Source of the DNA: Serripes groenlandicus
Taxonomy: Eukaryota > Mollusca > Bivalvia > Cardiida > Cardiidae
Length of the DNA stretch: 64,000 bases
Direction: 5' to 3'
Assembly (NCBI GenBank): GCA_031761405.1
Contig: JASEVX010000005.1
Coordinates: forward strand, 36,099,198 to 36,163,197
In this document: positions 32,743-42,716 of the stretch, one piece after another
Position numbering within the stretch: position 1 is the stretch's first letter
Layout of the letters: each line of letters begins with the position of its first letter
Translations under genes and position numbers: made by a program
The notes under the pieces: model-generated
What the model saw: the letters and a program-made list of their open reading frames with translations, nothing else
Told to the model about the DNA's origin: nothing
Database searches by the model: none

Positions 32743-32829
32743 GTAATTAATTCAACATAATTGAAGTGAAGATCAGAAAAGTCTTTCTATATAGGTCTCT
32801 GATCCGATCCTTCTTGTGTTACACCATTG

Positions 32830-33057
32830 TAATGATTTATCAAATTATCGCACCTGCTGCAGACGACTTTTGAAGACAAAGTGGACAAAAAAAAAAAAAT
32901 GCTCATGATGAGCAATTTCTTCTTTAAATTGTCATAATATTTACAACTATTTTCAATATTTAAACGTTCGTTCTATAATGAGCTTTTCATATTTTTTTTT
33001 CCTATATGCTTTCCGCGCAGTCCGCTGCAGATTTGGTGTTTTTGGGAAAGGATTTAA
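32830..33057. mobile_element. CCCTTTCCC-family MITE, diverged
   Basis: ACCTGCTGCAGACGACTTTT, ATGCTCATGATGAGCAATTT, TTTGGGAAAGGATTTAA. In copy B the same MITE is split by a 220-bp insertion. Confidence 0.7.
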
Positions 33058-33296
33058 CTGAAAATTTGAAACATTTGATATCAATAAGGTACATTCGAAC
33101 AACGAACACTGAAACAAACATGTGCCTACGCCTAGACTTTTCAGAACCGTCTCTTCGCTTGGACAAAGATGAGGTGTAGGTGTAAATTCAAACAAAGAGC
33201 TCGAATTGTTGGTCCACGTTTAACCGCTTGATATGCCATCACGTGATGTCAAATGGGGATGCACCACACTTCATATGTGCGGTTCTACTACATAAT

Positions 33297-33396
33297 TAAC
33301 CCTTTCCAACATACAAATATACTTTGTCACACTCTTGTCAAAAGTTGATCGTAGCAGATGCGTCAAAATGAGTCTGTAAGTGGGAAAGGGGGTAAA
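33297..33396. mobile_element. CCCTTTCCC-family MITE, short deletion derivative
   Basis: TTAACCCTTTCCAACATAC to GTAAGTGGGAAAGGGGGTAA, about 100 bp. Shared with copy B (54300-54395). Confidence 0.7.
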
Positions 33397-33872
33397 GAAA
33401 CCCTTTCCAAAACAAAGGCGCAATTCAACGCTACGGCAGGTGCGTTTTTGAAAACTATGTGGGGGAAATGATAGACGTTGCGCACGGTGTTGCACCCTAC
33501 GCATGTAACGTCAACATTTACACAAAACAGCCGCGTCACGTTATTAAAATGTGTTTCACTTTAATTATACACTGCTTATCTGATCATTAATTGCGACATT
33601 GCAACTTACTTGTGCGTAGATATTGCTGTCACAATTATCTGATAGTTATTCATGCATCCAATTTCATAACTTCAGCTTATTGTCAAACAATGGGGAATTT
33701 GCATTTCACAAAACAAATTACGCTATACCGCTATATATCAAATATTATTTTTATTTTATTTTCATTTTTTTAACATAATATACACACGAACACACAGTCA
33801 CAACAAAATGGTCAAACATGGTCGCAGTCTGCAGCTTCTGTATTTACTATTGACAACAGAGTTTATCGAAGT

Positions 33873-34100
33873 TGAACCATTTCCACATACAACAAATCTA
33901 AACCAGACGACTTTGAAGACATCTTATTCAAAATGTAATCTTTTTCCCATTAATGACAGATTAATTATTAAATAGAGTTGAAACATTGTGGCAAATAGTG
34001 AAATTGCTCATCATGAGCAATTTCACCTTTGCCGCAATGTTTTCAAAAGTTGTCTGCTGCAGAGGCGTCAGAAAGCGTCTATATGAAGGAAAGGGTTGAA
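33873..34100. mobile_element. CCCTTTCCC-family MITE
   Basis: TTGAACCATTTCCACATACA to ATGAAGGAAAGGGTTGAA. In copy B only the right half remains (54705-54800). Confidence 0.8.
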
Positions 34101-34215
34101 CGGTCGATTATTTCCAAATGTAAGGCTTCAGAAATGTGAACAATGGTTCAATTATTTTCCTAAATCCTTAAAAATATATTTAGCTGAAATTGCTTGGACC
34201 ATATCCTGTTTTCTC

Positions 34216-34543
34216 GGAATAATTGGCCCGATTGCTCTAGCAATTCCGGTCTATAGATTGGCGATGTCCGTCCGTCTGTAAATTCGTCAACATTTTGGTT
34301 AAAGTTTCAGGCAAAATCTCAGCACTGGAAAGGGGTTACAAACTTGAAACTTTCCCTGAAGGTAACCAGTAACAAGTTCTATAAATTTCTATGGTTACTT
34401 TGACCTTGACCTTGGTTTTTCGATTTGCAAGGTCAAATTGCCGATAATCCGTCGTCGGCGGCGGCGGCGTGGTCGTCCGGTTAAGGTTTTTTGTTCAGCT
34501 CAGCTTATCAGTCGAGCGTCTGTGCCGTTCGCGGTGCTCTTGT
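34216..34543 (+). mobile_element. Helentron-like insertion in intron 5, copy A only
   Basis: Copy B passes from TTTTCTCGGAATAG to TTATAATCAACG without it. The 3' region reads GTCGTCGGCGGCGGCGGCG, CAGTCGAGCGTCTGTGCC, GCGGTGCTCTTG, the same terminal grammar as the AGCTCGAC elements. Confidence 0.65.
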
Positions 34544-34934
34544 TATAATCAACGTAAAGACACCGAATTATCGTTTTACCGCTTGTAAAAGTAGCACCAA
34601 TTCAAAAGTATCAAGTATCTCGGGCGGACAGCATGCTTAGAAAATAAAGTACGAATAGGATTCATCGTCTGCGATTTAAATCATTGTCTCCGTTATGTCA
34701 TTTCTTTGTAGTTTATTAGTTCACTAGCGCTTTTCGTATAATCTTCCTGAAATCTTCTGGAGAATGATCCTGATCATTTTGTGACACATTATATAAGATG
34801 CAATTAATTTGGTGATACTTACCATTACATTAAACACTCTAAACGTCAGATTACGTATGATGAACCTGCATTTGTTTAGATTGATAATAAACAAAAGTAA
34901 TCAACTCTATCTGTGTTATTTATCTTTCTGTTGC

Positions 34935-35218
34935 GGGAGTATTCGGGTTCGATGTCTGGTAGGGTCATTACAAAGACATTAACGAACGTAGTAATGGATT
35001 TCCCCCCATTGGCACTCAGGAGTGTGGGGGTTAACATTATGACGGACTCGCTGGTGCCAGGATAAATAGACCTCGCGTACTTATATCCCACTAAGACGGA
35101 ATGTGTCGGCCGGATCAGTCTGCGCGGACAGCGCAGGCTGATCTGGTCGATACATTACGCAGATGTCTTATAACCGACGCAGGAAACGCCATAATATAAT
35201 TGAAAACTTAAGCAGCAA
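34935..35218 (+). mobile_element. SINE, GGGTCATA-type, interrupted by a MITE fragment
   Basis: GGGTTCGATGTCTGGTAGGG, TAATGGATTTCCCCCCATTG and GGAAACGCCATAATATAATT belong to the SINE. 35083-35168 between them is part of a CCGCGAG-family MITE (GACGGAATGTGTCGGCC...ACATTACGCAGATG). Copy B (55325-55530) has the SINE without that piece. Confidence 0.8.
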
Positions 35219-35260
35219 AAAACACCAAACATTTTTAATTGTATTAATTATTTATTTCAG

Positions 35261-35375
35261 AAGAACAGAATGAAAGTGATAGTAGTAGTGTGGGAATCAT
35301 TGCAGGAGTAGTTGCAGGCATTCTTGTTGTTGTTGTTGTCGTCGTCGGTATTGTTGTATTCATATTCTTCAAAAG
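35261..35375 (+). CDS. Copy A exon 6: transmembrane helix
   Basis: Acceptor TTATTTCAG|AA, donor AAAAG|GTAAGC; enters in phase 1, leaves in phase 2. It encodes EQNESDSSS, then VGIIAGVVAGIL, seven valines, GIVVFIFF and KR. This is a single uninterrupted 27-residue hydrophobic helix followed by basic stop-transfer residues that continue in exon 7. The GTT/GTC run coding the valines is a trinucleotide repeat, and copy B has one more valine, four fewer residues (DSSS) before the helix, and Glu instead of the second Val in GIVVF. Confidence 0.9.
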
Positions 35376-35528
35376 GTAAGCAATGATTTTTGTCACTTTT
35401 CTGATCACACAACAAACCCTAATGCTAGCATTGTCGTACGTAGGCTATATATATATATTTCTTTTTCTAAAACTTTGATTTAGTAATTTCACATTTACAA
35501 CCATAATATTAGTTTGATTTGAATCACT

Positions 35529-35686
35529 TAACCCTTTCCCTCATACAACAATTTTGCAGCAAACGACTTTGAACATATTTTGTCAAAAAAAAGAAAATCT
35601 TTGTAATTGAATGGATAACCTATGACTAAAAGTGGAAAACATTGTGGCAAAAGGAAAAAATGCTCGTTTTGAGCAATTTCTTCTTT

Positions 35687-35719
<33 letters not shown>

Positions 35720-35834
35720 GGCTTTATTTATAGAGGACACTCATTTGACATAGTACATGTATGAAAGTCAATCTTCAATGAGGGCCGTCTGCTGCAGAAG
35801 CGTCAGAAAGCGTCTATATGAGGGAAAGGGTTAA
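35529..35834. mobile_element. CCCTTTCCC-family MITE containing a retroelement tail
   Basis: TTAACCCTTTCCCTCATACA to ATGAGGGAAAGGGTTAA, interrupted at about 35688-35780 by (AAT)n and GGCTTTATTTATAGAGGAC, which looks like the reversed 3' end of a non-LTR element. The whole MITE is missing from copy B (about 55820), so it inserted after the duplication. Confidence 0.8.
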
Positions 35835-36005
35835 TTAAACAAGCTTTTATAACTATAACGATCAATACTCTGGTACATCTCTCACATTGCCTAACATCCG
35901 AATTTCTGTCATACGACAACTAATCTGATATGATTAAAAGTGCAATCAATTCAATCTGTAAGATATGTTACAAACGAGAACGGGCTGCGCATGCTCTTGT
36001 GTCTA

Positions 36006-37055
36006 CATTTTTAGCTCGACTATTCGAAGAATATGAGAGCTTTACTACTCGCCCCGGCGTCGGCGTCGGCGTCCTGTTAAAGTTTTAGGGCAAGTTGGCA
36101 TTTTCATTCATAATTATTTGTGCTAGGGCTTTCATATTTGGAATATAGTTACATCTTATACCTTTCTTCACATTGAATGCTGAAGATGCTGAGTTTGACC
36201 TTCTTTTTGGGGTAAAAAACATGATTTTGTGTGGTTAAAGTTTTAGGGCAAGTTGGAATTTTATTTTAAATTTTATTTTTTCTCAATAAGTACTTATGCT
36301 AGGGCTTTCATATTTGTAATATAATTACATATAATACCTTTCTTCACATTGAATGCTGAAGATGTTTAGTTTGACCTTCTTTTTGGGGTAAAAAACATGA
36401 TTTTGGATGGTTAAAGTTTTAGGGCAAGTTGGAATTTTATTTTAGTTTTTAATTTTTCTCAATAATTACTTGTGCTAGGGATTTCATATTTGGAATTTAA
36501 TTACATATAATACCTTTTTTCACATTGAATGCTAAAGATGCTGAGTTTGACGTTCTTTTTGGGGTAAAAAACATGATTTTGGGTGGTTAAAGTGTTAGGG
36601 CAAGTTGGAATTTTATTTTAATTTTTAATTTTTCTCAATAAGTACTTGTGCTAGGGCTTTCATATTTGGAATTTAATTACATATAATACCTTTCTTCACA
36701 TTGAAAGCTGAAGATGTTGAGTTTGACCTTCTTTTTGGGGTAAAAAACATGATTTTGGATGGTTAAAGTTTTAGGGCAAGTTGGAATTTTATTTTAATTT
36801 TTAATTTTTCTCAATAAGAACTTGTGCTAGGGCTTTCATATTTGGAATATAATTACATCTAATACCTTTCATTCATGATTTTTAACTTTAATATGGAGTT
36901 ATTGCCCTTGATTGACTTTTAAATGTATGTATCTATTCAGTTGCTTTTACATATAGAGTATATATAATAAGTACTTAAGTGCAATATAATGAAATAGTGC
37001 TTTATGTGAATAAGAGGCATATAGTCGAGCGCGCTGTCCTCCGACAGCTCTTGTT
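36006..37055 (+). mobile_element. Helentron-like element, about 177-bp core repeats, in intron 6, copy A only
   Basis: 5' AGCTCGACTATTCGAAG...(GTCGGC)n; five units starting GGTTAAAGTTTTAGGGC; 3' AGTCGAGCGCGCTGTCCTCC, GACAGCTCTTGTTTT. The ends match the element at 24352 but the core repeats are unrelated. Copy B has the empty site (GTCCACATTACTTTTAAC). Confidence 0.75.
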
Positions 37056-37206
37056 TTTTAAATTTCCACCGTATATTTTGGTATTCATTTCATACTCCAG
37101 ACCTCTTTTTTGTTTTTCTTTTGATATTAATGTTTTCTATCATTCCATGTAAGTTTGTTTTTTACCATTTTGAAATTACAAACAAGAACTTCATATTATG
37201 ATTATT

Positions 37207-38383
37207 ATACCCCCAAAAAACAAAGTTTTGGGGGGGTATATAGGAGTCACTGTGTCGGTCGGTCGGTCGGTCGGTCGGTCGGTCGGTCGGTCGGTCGGTT
37301 GGTCGGTCGGAAGCCATATTTTGTCCGGACCATATCTTAACAATGCAACATAGGATTTGAACGAAACTTCTTACGATGATACAACACATTGAGAGGAAGT
37401 GCGGTGTACAGGAACCATAACTCTATTTTATCTAAATACAGTGTTATTGCCCTTTGTTACTTTTTCTTGTCCGGAGAATTACTTAATAACTAACAGATGG
37501 AATCTAATAAAACTGCATACAATGGTAGAGCATAATCAGAGGAAGTGCAGTGTCCAAGAACCATAACTCTAATTTACATAATTACAGAGTTATTGCCCTT
37601 TGTTACTTTTTCTTATTCGTAGAGTCTTGTCCGGAGCATAACTTTAAAACAAATTGTTGGAATTTAATAAAACTTCATAGGATGATACAACACATTGAGA
37701 GAAAGTGCAGTGTACAGGAACCATAACTCTATTTAATCTAAATACATAGTTATTGCCCTTTGTTACTTTTTCTTGTCCGGAGAATAACTTTATAACTAAC
37801 AGATGGAATCTAATAAAACTGCATACAATGGTAGAGCATAATGATAGAAAGTGCAGTGTACAAGAACCATAACTCTAATTTACATAATTACAGAGTTATT
37901 GCCCTTTGTTACTTTTTCTTATTCGTAGAGTCTTGTCCAGAGCATAACTTTAAAACAAATTCTTGGAATTTAATAAAACTTCATAGGATGATACAACACA
38001 TTGAGAGGAAGTGCGGTGTACAGGAACCATAACTCTATTTAATCTAAATACAGAGTTATTGCCCTTTGTTACTTTTTCTTGTCCGGAGAATTACTTAATA
38101 ACTAACAGATGGAATCTAATAAAACTGCATACAATGGTAGAGCATAATCAGAGGAAGTGCAGTGTACAAGAACCATAACTCTAATTTACATAATTACAGA
38201 GTTATCGCCCTTTGTTACTTTTTCTTATTCGTAGAGTCTTGTCCAGAGCATAACTTTAAAACAAATTGTTGGAATTTAATAAAACTTCATAGGATGATAC
38301 AACACATTGAGAGAAAGTGCGGTGTATTTTGTTGGTCGGTCGGAAGCCATATTTTGAGTCAAGGTGCTGTTTTGGGGGTATTT
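37207..38383 (+). mobile_element. ACCCCC...GGGGGT element with 308-bp higher-order repeats
   Basis: The 5' stem ACCCCCAAAAAAC/GTTTTGGGGGGGT is followed by a (GGTC)n tract at 37255-37310 and about three 308-bp units, each made of two ~154-bp halves (TTTCTTGTCCGGAGAAT and CGTAGAGTCTTGTCC). It ends GCTGTTTTGGGGGTATTT. Copy B has a different element at this spot. Confidence 0.75.
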
Positions 38384-38879
38384 ATCATCTTCAGTGATAG
38401 TTCTAGTTATATTTGATTGTATACGTGAATCATGTTATTTAGAATCTGCCTTTCTTTTTGAGAATCCACGGCATTGAATTTTGGATATTTAAGTAGAATT
38501 CTAGCATAGTGTTTTGCTAACACCTATCTGGGTTGTTCTAAATCAACTTATTTAAATAGACTTTTCACAGACTTTTTCCAGACTTATACAATATATTTCA
38601 TTATCCTTGGTGTTCAGACCATTTTTGCACATGTACGAACTAATACATCTATAAATTAATATATTATAACCCGAACGGTGAACACAAGACGACAAGCCTG
38701 CACGAATATGCAGGTTGATCTTCATATTGAATCATCCAGAGCGGCGCTCTACAAAAGACATATTTTGTGAACAGTGTAGATCAAAATATGCCACTATAGA
38801 TTTCGGAATCCGATAGCATGGATGTGTAGGCCGGTGTTACTTGACAGGTGTCAACATAATGTTACGTTCGAATGTTGTT

Positions 38880-39095
38880 AACAGGTGCGGAGGGCGCGGG
38901 TTCGATCTCCGGACGGGTCATACCAAGTACTTTAAAAATGGTAGTAATGGCTGTTCTCCTTGCAGGGTTAGCATTACGACTGACTGGCTGGTGTCAGGAT
39001 TACTAGACCTATAGTACTGGTAACTTATTCAGGAAACGCCGTGATATAACTGAAAAACTGTTGAAGGTGGCGTAAAACACCAAACAATTAATCAA
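38880..39095 (+). mobile_element. SINE, GGGTCATA-type, just upstream of exon 7
   Basis: Partial head GGGCGCGGGTTCGATCTCCG (B-box), then GGTCATACCAAGTACTTT, TGGTGTCAGGATTACTAG, CGCCGTGATATAACTG and tail ACCAAACAATTAATCAATG. In copy B the same SINE is split by a 1.47-kb insertion. Confidence 0.85.
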
Positions 39096-39152
39096 TGCAA
39101 AAAGATGTGTAAACCATGATAATCGTTAAATTATAAATTACCTATTTTACAG

Positions 39153-40587
39153 ACGCAACAAAGATCCAAAGAGGAAAATGGCAAGACAAAATAGTTATAC
39201 GGCTGCAAGCAGTGTTCGATCTACTTCAAATAGCATATACGACGAGATTAATGATAATGAACTAAACAATATATACGATCCGGTTTATGAATCTAAGAAA
39301 CAGGAGCCCCTTTATGATCCAGTCTACGAGCCCAAGCTAAGCAATTCTGCGACTGCATCTTCGCCAAATTCTCTCGCAAAAACGGATACGTATGTAGGCA
39401 AAGGGGGCCAATACACTGCTAGTTCCGGTAATGAAAACGAAGGACGATATGTGATTCTAAAAAAAATAAAAGCCCCGTTCAGTAAAGTAAAGAAACAGAC
39501 AAGTAAATTTGTTGATTTCGTTAAATCACGGACAGGCCAAGAACCAACAACGCCCAAACAAAGACCGAGGGATGCGTCAGGAGGATCTTATGATCATCTG
39601 CGTGTTGGTGCAAAAACTGCTGAAGTTAATCCACTAAAGGATGAACCAAGCCATGCCTACGCCCATGCGGCGGCTGTAAAAAAAGCGCCCGTCAACCAAC
39701 CAAACAATCTAAGAACTACTGCGTTACAAGCCAAAGATATAGAGGTCGTTGGTCTTCAAACTAAAACCTCAGAGATCATTGGCGTGACACTTAACAAAAA
39801 GGAAGCCATACGAATGAAGCCTGAAGGTAAAAAAGGACTTAAATCAAGTAAAGATACCATCGAAAAAGTACCGAGTGATACTGACTTGCAAGCTGTTCAT
39901 GTAGGAGATGACTATATTGAATTCCAGTCTAACGTGGATGAGAACAACCCGAATATTGTGAAAATGAAAGAACCAGATTTATCTGGAAACCATCTCCGAC
40001 CAACTCCGCCTACGCGTGATTCGCCTTCACCGAAGTTGTCGAGACCTCCGAGTCCATTGCCAAAATCACCTAGTTCACCAAGTCCAATCACTGAAACAGC
40101 ACAAAAACCTACGAGTCCAACATGGGATGATCTAGCCACAAAGGATACAGGACCTAGTTATGATTACGCCGACCCAAATAGATTGAGTCCACGTCTCGGA
40201 AAAAGGAGTCCAACTGGCCGAGAATCACCTCACCAAGACAATTATGAGGTAGATGTCTTGGATGAACACCCTTCGTATGATTACGCTGACGTTAGCGACG
40301 GAGAAGATTATGTCAATTTAGGGAAAACTGATTCCATATACGAAGATGTCGGGAGGAGGCTTAGAGAAGCAAGTATGAAGAAACACATAAGTGAAGCGGA
40401 TATAAACAATGGTTTAATAGGGTATGAAGTTCCAGTCACAAGTTCATCACGACCAACATCATCTCCCAATAAGACATCTAATACATCTCACTATGAGAAT
40501 CTGAATAACAATAATCGAATTCCTTTAAAACCACCAACTGCAACCAAACCCAAACAAAATGCGCATGCAATGGACAGTAACTGCTAA
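39153..40587 (+). CDS. Copy A exon 7: cytoplasmic signalling tail, truncated
   Basis: Acceptor TATTTTACAG|A, phase 2. It encodes 477 residues starting RRNKDPKRKMARQNS. Candidate phosphotyrosine sites include SIYDEI, NIYDPVY, PLYDPVY, SYDHL, DYIEF, PSYDYAD (twice), NYEVDV, DYVNL, SIYEDV, GYEVPV and HYENL. Y729VNL and Y739EDV are spaced YxxL-x6-YxxV, close to an ITAM. YVNL and YENL are Grb2-type YxN sites. A Pro-rich stretch (about residues 625-660, SRPPSPLPKSP) could bind SH3 domains. No kinase or other folded domain. The stop (TAA 40585-40587) follows a 14-nt deletion relative to copy B. Confidence 0.85.
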
Positions 40588-40861
40588 ACCAAAAGAAAAT
40601 AACCTTGATTTAAAATTCGAACTACAACAGAAATTAAAGTTGACAAAAGATAACCAGCACATTCCGCCATCAAATAAAACGGTGAAAGTGGAAGACATGG
40701 AACAATGTTCTACAAAAAGTGTCAATGTATCGACAAAGGACTATGAAAAGCCACCCAATAAAAAGTCCGTTCTGAACATGGCTAAAGTCTTTGTTAAAAA
40801 AAGACGTGACGGACTTTCCACATTCACTAAACTAAACACAACCGAAACCATGTTTTATTAA
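40580..40861 (+). pseudogene. Out-of-frame remainder of the copy A tail
   Basis: Downstream of the deletion the sequence still matches the last ~90 codons of copy B's tail, but in another frame (TAKPKENNLDLK, KDNQHIPPSNKTVKVED, KKSVLNMAKVF). The frame has stayed open, which suggests the deletion is recent. It now serves as 3' UTR. Confidence 0.8.
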
Positions 40862-41412
40862 TCACATTTTCAGCAAACTGATCATCGGCCATACTTTGGA
40901 CACGTTGTTGCATATTCATAGAGAAGTATTGATAAGACTTCTAATATGTGCTTCATAATTTAGATCTAATTCGTTCGCAGATCCTTGAGATGACATGTTT
41001 ACATTTATGCATGTTGCATGAGAAACACATGTTGTTTTAGCAGTCGAAAGGTTTTTAAATATAGTTTTTAAATATAGTAACACACGGCTTTGTCGAACCA
41101 CGATAATACAAGGACTTTCAAAATGTTTCCGATTAACAACAGCCATTCTGATCAACAGTTTATGTATGCATCACCTCAGCAAGTCTACGAGGACGGTAGC
41201 CAGCTGACTTAGCAAAACGTTATATATGGAACACTGTTAAAAGAATGCCAAGAAACTAAATCGTATGTAATGATACACTATATAAAATATCATTAAAATG
41301 GCGTGTAACCTCATCTATCAATATAACGCTTCTTTCTCAGTCCTGTCATCTCAAAATGTGATCGAGTGAAGACATGTACGTACACGAAAATGGATAAACT
41401 ATTGCTTTATCC

Positions 41413-41436
41413 AATAAATTATTGATGTGCAATAAA
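41413..41436 (+). terminator. Candidate polyadenylation signals of copy A
   Basis: AATAAA occurs at 41413-41418 and 41431-41436, about 830 bp after the stop. They lie beyond the end of the duplicated segment (about 41053), so copy B does not have them. Confidence 0.4.
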
Positions 41437-41454
41437 ATCTATTAAAACTCACTG

Positions 41455-41894
41455 TACGCGGATGTTCATCCGTCTGTCCGTTATCCTTTGACTTTGGAGA
41501 TTGACGGGCGAAAATGTTTTATTTTTTACTCTTTGTATAATAAATTAAAAGATACTAATAATTCCTTTCAAACTTGTTGTCAATTGAATTCTTGTTTGGT
41601 GTTTGACGCCGATTTCAACAGTTTTGTCTTGCTGCGACGAAGTTGCGAAAGCGAGACTAAGGTGTTGCTTTTCTGGCGACGGCGGCGTCAAACATTCGCA
41701 TTTACGTTTTTTTTAACTTTTCTGAATAAGTACTGGTACTAGAGCTTTCATTTTTCGATGATATGCTTCTACATATTTTGTTGGTTTAATTTCAAATTGT
41801 GAACACACATTTCATAAATAAAGTACTTCAACATATCAAACAGGTTTCCGGGTAAAACGTTTGTATTTTGTTATTTTTTTTTAATTTCTTGGTA
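41455..41894. other. Intergenic, part of an unnamed repeat
   Basis: GTTTGACGCCGATTTCAACAG, GCGACGAAGTTGCGAAAGCG and GGCGACGGCGGCGTC suggest an element end with a small stem around TTGCGACGAAGTTGCGAA. The 84-codon frame here has no support. Confidence 0.35.
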
Positions 41895-41996
41895 TTTTTA
41901 GCTCGACTTTTGAAAAAACGAGAGCTATTGTCATGACCCTGGCGTCGGCGTCGGCGGCGGCGTGGTCGTCCGGTTAAGGTTTTCGGTGCTCTTGTT
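41895..41996 (+). mobile_element. Minimal AGCTCGAC element without core repeats
   Basis: TTTTTAGCTCGACTTTTG joins via (GTCGGC)n directly to GGTTAAGGTTTTCGGTGC, TCTTGTTAG. About 100 bp, only the two ends. The following 41997-42180 is T-rich sequence with repeated TTTAATTTCTTG blocks and nothing else. Confidence 0.6.
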
Positions 41997-42269
41997 AGAT
42001 TTTGCGTTTAGATAAAAAAAAAAAATTAAATTTCTTTTTAGGTGATTTTTTTTTTTAATTTCTTGAATTTTTGAACTTTGCGTTTAGCTCTATTTTTTTT
42101 TTTTAATTCCTTGTATTTTTCAACTTTTTCTTTTTAATTTCTTGTTTAAAAACAATTGTGTTTAGCTCAATATTGAAGTTTTGTTAGTTTACGTTTTGTC
42201 TTGTACACTTGCATTGATAGTCAAAGCAGGGGACAGCGAGACATTTAATTACGCGTAATTCTTGTTTAG

Positions 42270-42476
42270 CTATATCACGACGTATCCTGGTTAAGTTACC
42301 AGTACTACTGGTCCATTTATCCTGACACAAGTCAGTCAGCCTGATGCTAATCCCGCAACTCTGAGCGGCAAGGAGGGCAGCGATTACAACTTTTTTTAAA
42401 GTCTTCGTTATGACCCGGCCGAGGCTCGAACCCACGACCTTCCGCACCCGATGCTCTACCACTACACCATCGAGGT
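42270..42476 (-). mobile_element. Full tRNA-headed SINE, GGGTCATA-type, minus strand
   Basis: On the minus strand: GATGGTGTAGTGGTAGAGC (A-box), GTCGTGGGTTCGAGCCTCGG (B-box), GGTCATAACGAAGACTTT, CAGTAGTACTGGTAACTTAA. One of the clearest tRNA-like heads in the window. It is not a tRNA gene: it runs straight into the SINE body. Confidence 0.85.
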
Positions 42477-42540
42477 AGTACATCATATTGACGAATGAGG
42501 CTAGATTAATATTTAACTACTCTCCATTCAATTAATTTTG

Positions 42541-42716
42541 TTAATCCAGGGGTTGTGAGGTCGAACCCCAGCTCGGCCAACATTCTTTCCGACGTTTGAC
42601 AAAAGTCAATGTGACAAGCGTCATTCGTCATCCACCAATGGGCTGACAGTCTATGTTGAAAAGCAGACAGTTGTTTGGAAAGATTGTCGTGTGGAGTACT
42701 GGTGTGACTAACACAT
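42541..42716 (+). mobile_element. SINE of the 28475 type, both ends lost
   Basis: AATCCAGGGGTTGTGAGG, GTCGAACCCCAGCTCGGCC, CACCAATGGGCTGACAGTC, GTGGAGTACTGGTGTGA. It ends abruptly at the next repeat block. Confidence 0.8.

Larger units (their letters stand above)
10681..40587 (+). other. Gene model, copy A: SUEL-lectin type I membrane receptor (7 exons)
   Basis: Exons 10681-10723, 23592-23775, 27519-27715, 30939-31325, 32641-32742, 35261-35375 and 39153-40587 join in frame (2463 nt, 820 residues). Layout: signal peptide 1-about 20, SUEL-type lectin about 24-141, unrecognised cysteine-bearing domain 142-270, Ser/Thr stalk 271-304, transmembrane helix about 315-341, basic stop-transfer KRRNKDPKRK, cytoplasmic tail to 820. 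SUEL lectins bind rhamnose or galactose outside the cell, so a surface glycan receptor that signals through tail tyrosines is inferred. Every internal splice site is AG/GT and phases agree throughout. The ectodomain is undamaged, but the tail is cut short by a 14-nt deletion. Exon 1 is the least certain part. I do not know a named orthologue. Confidence 0.8.

Noticed and set aside
39324..39557. Minus-strand frames inside exon 7
   Set aside because: Shadows of the conserved + strand coding exon.
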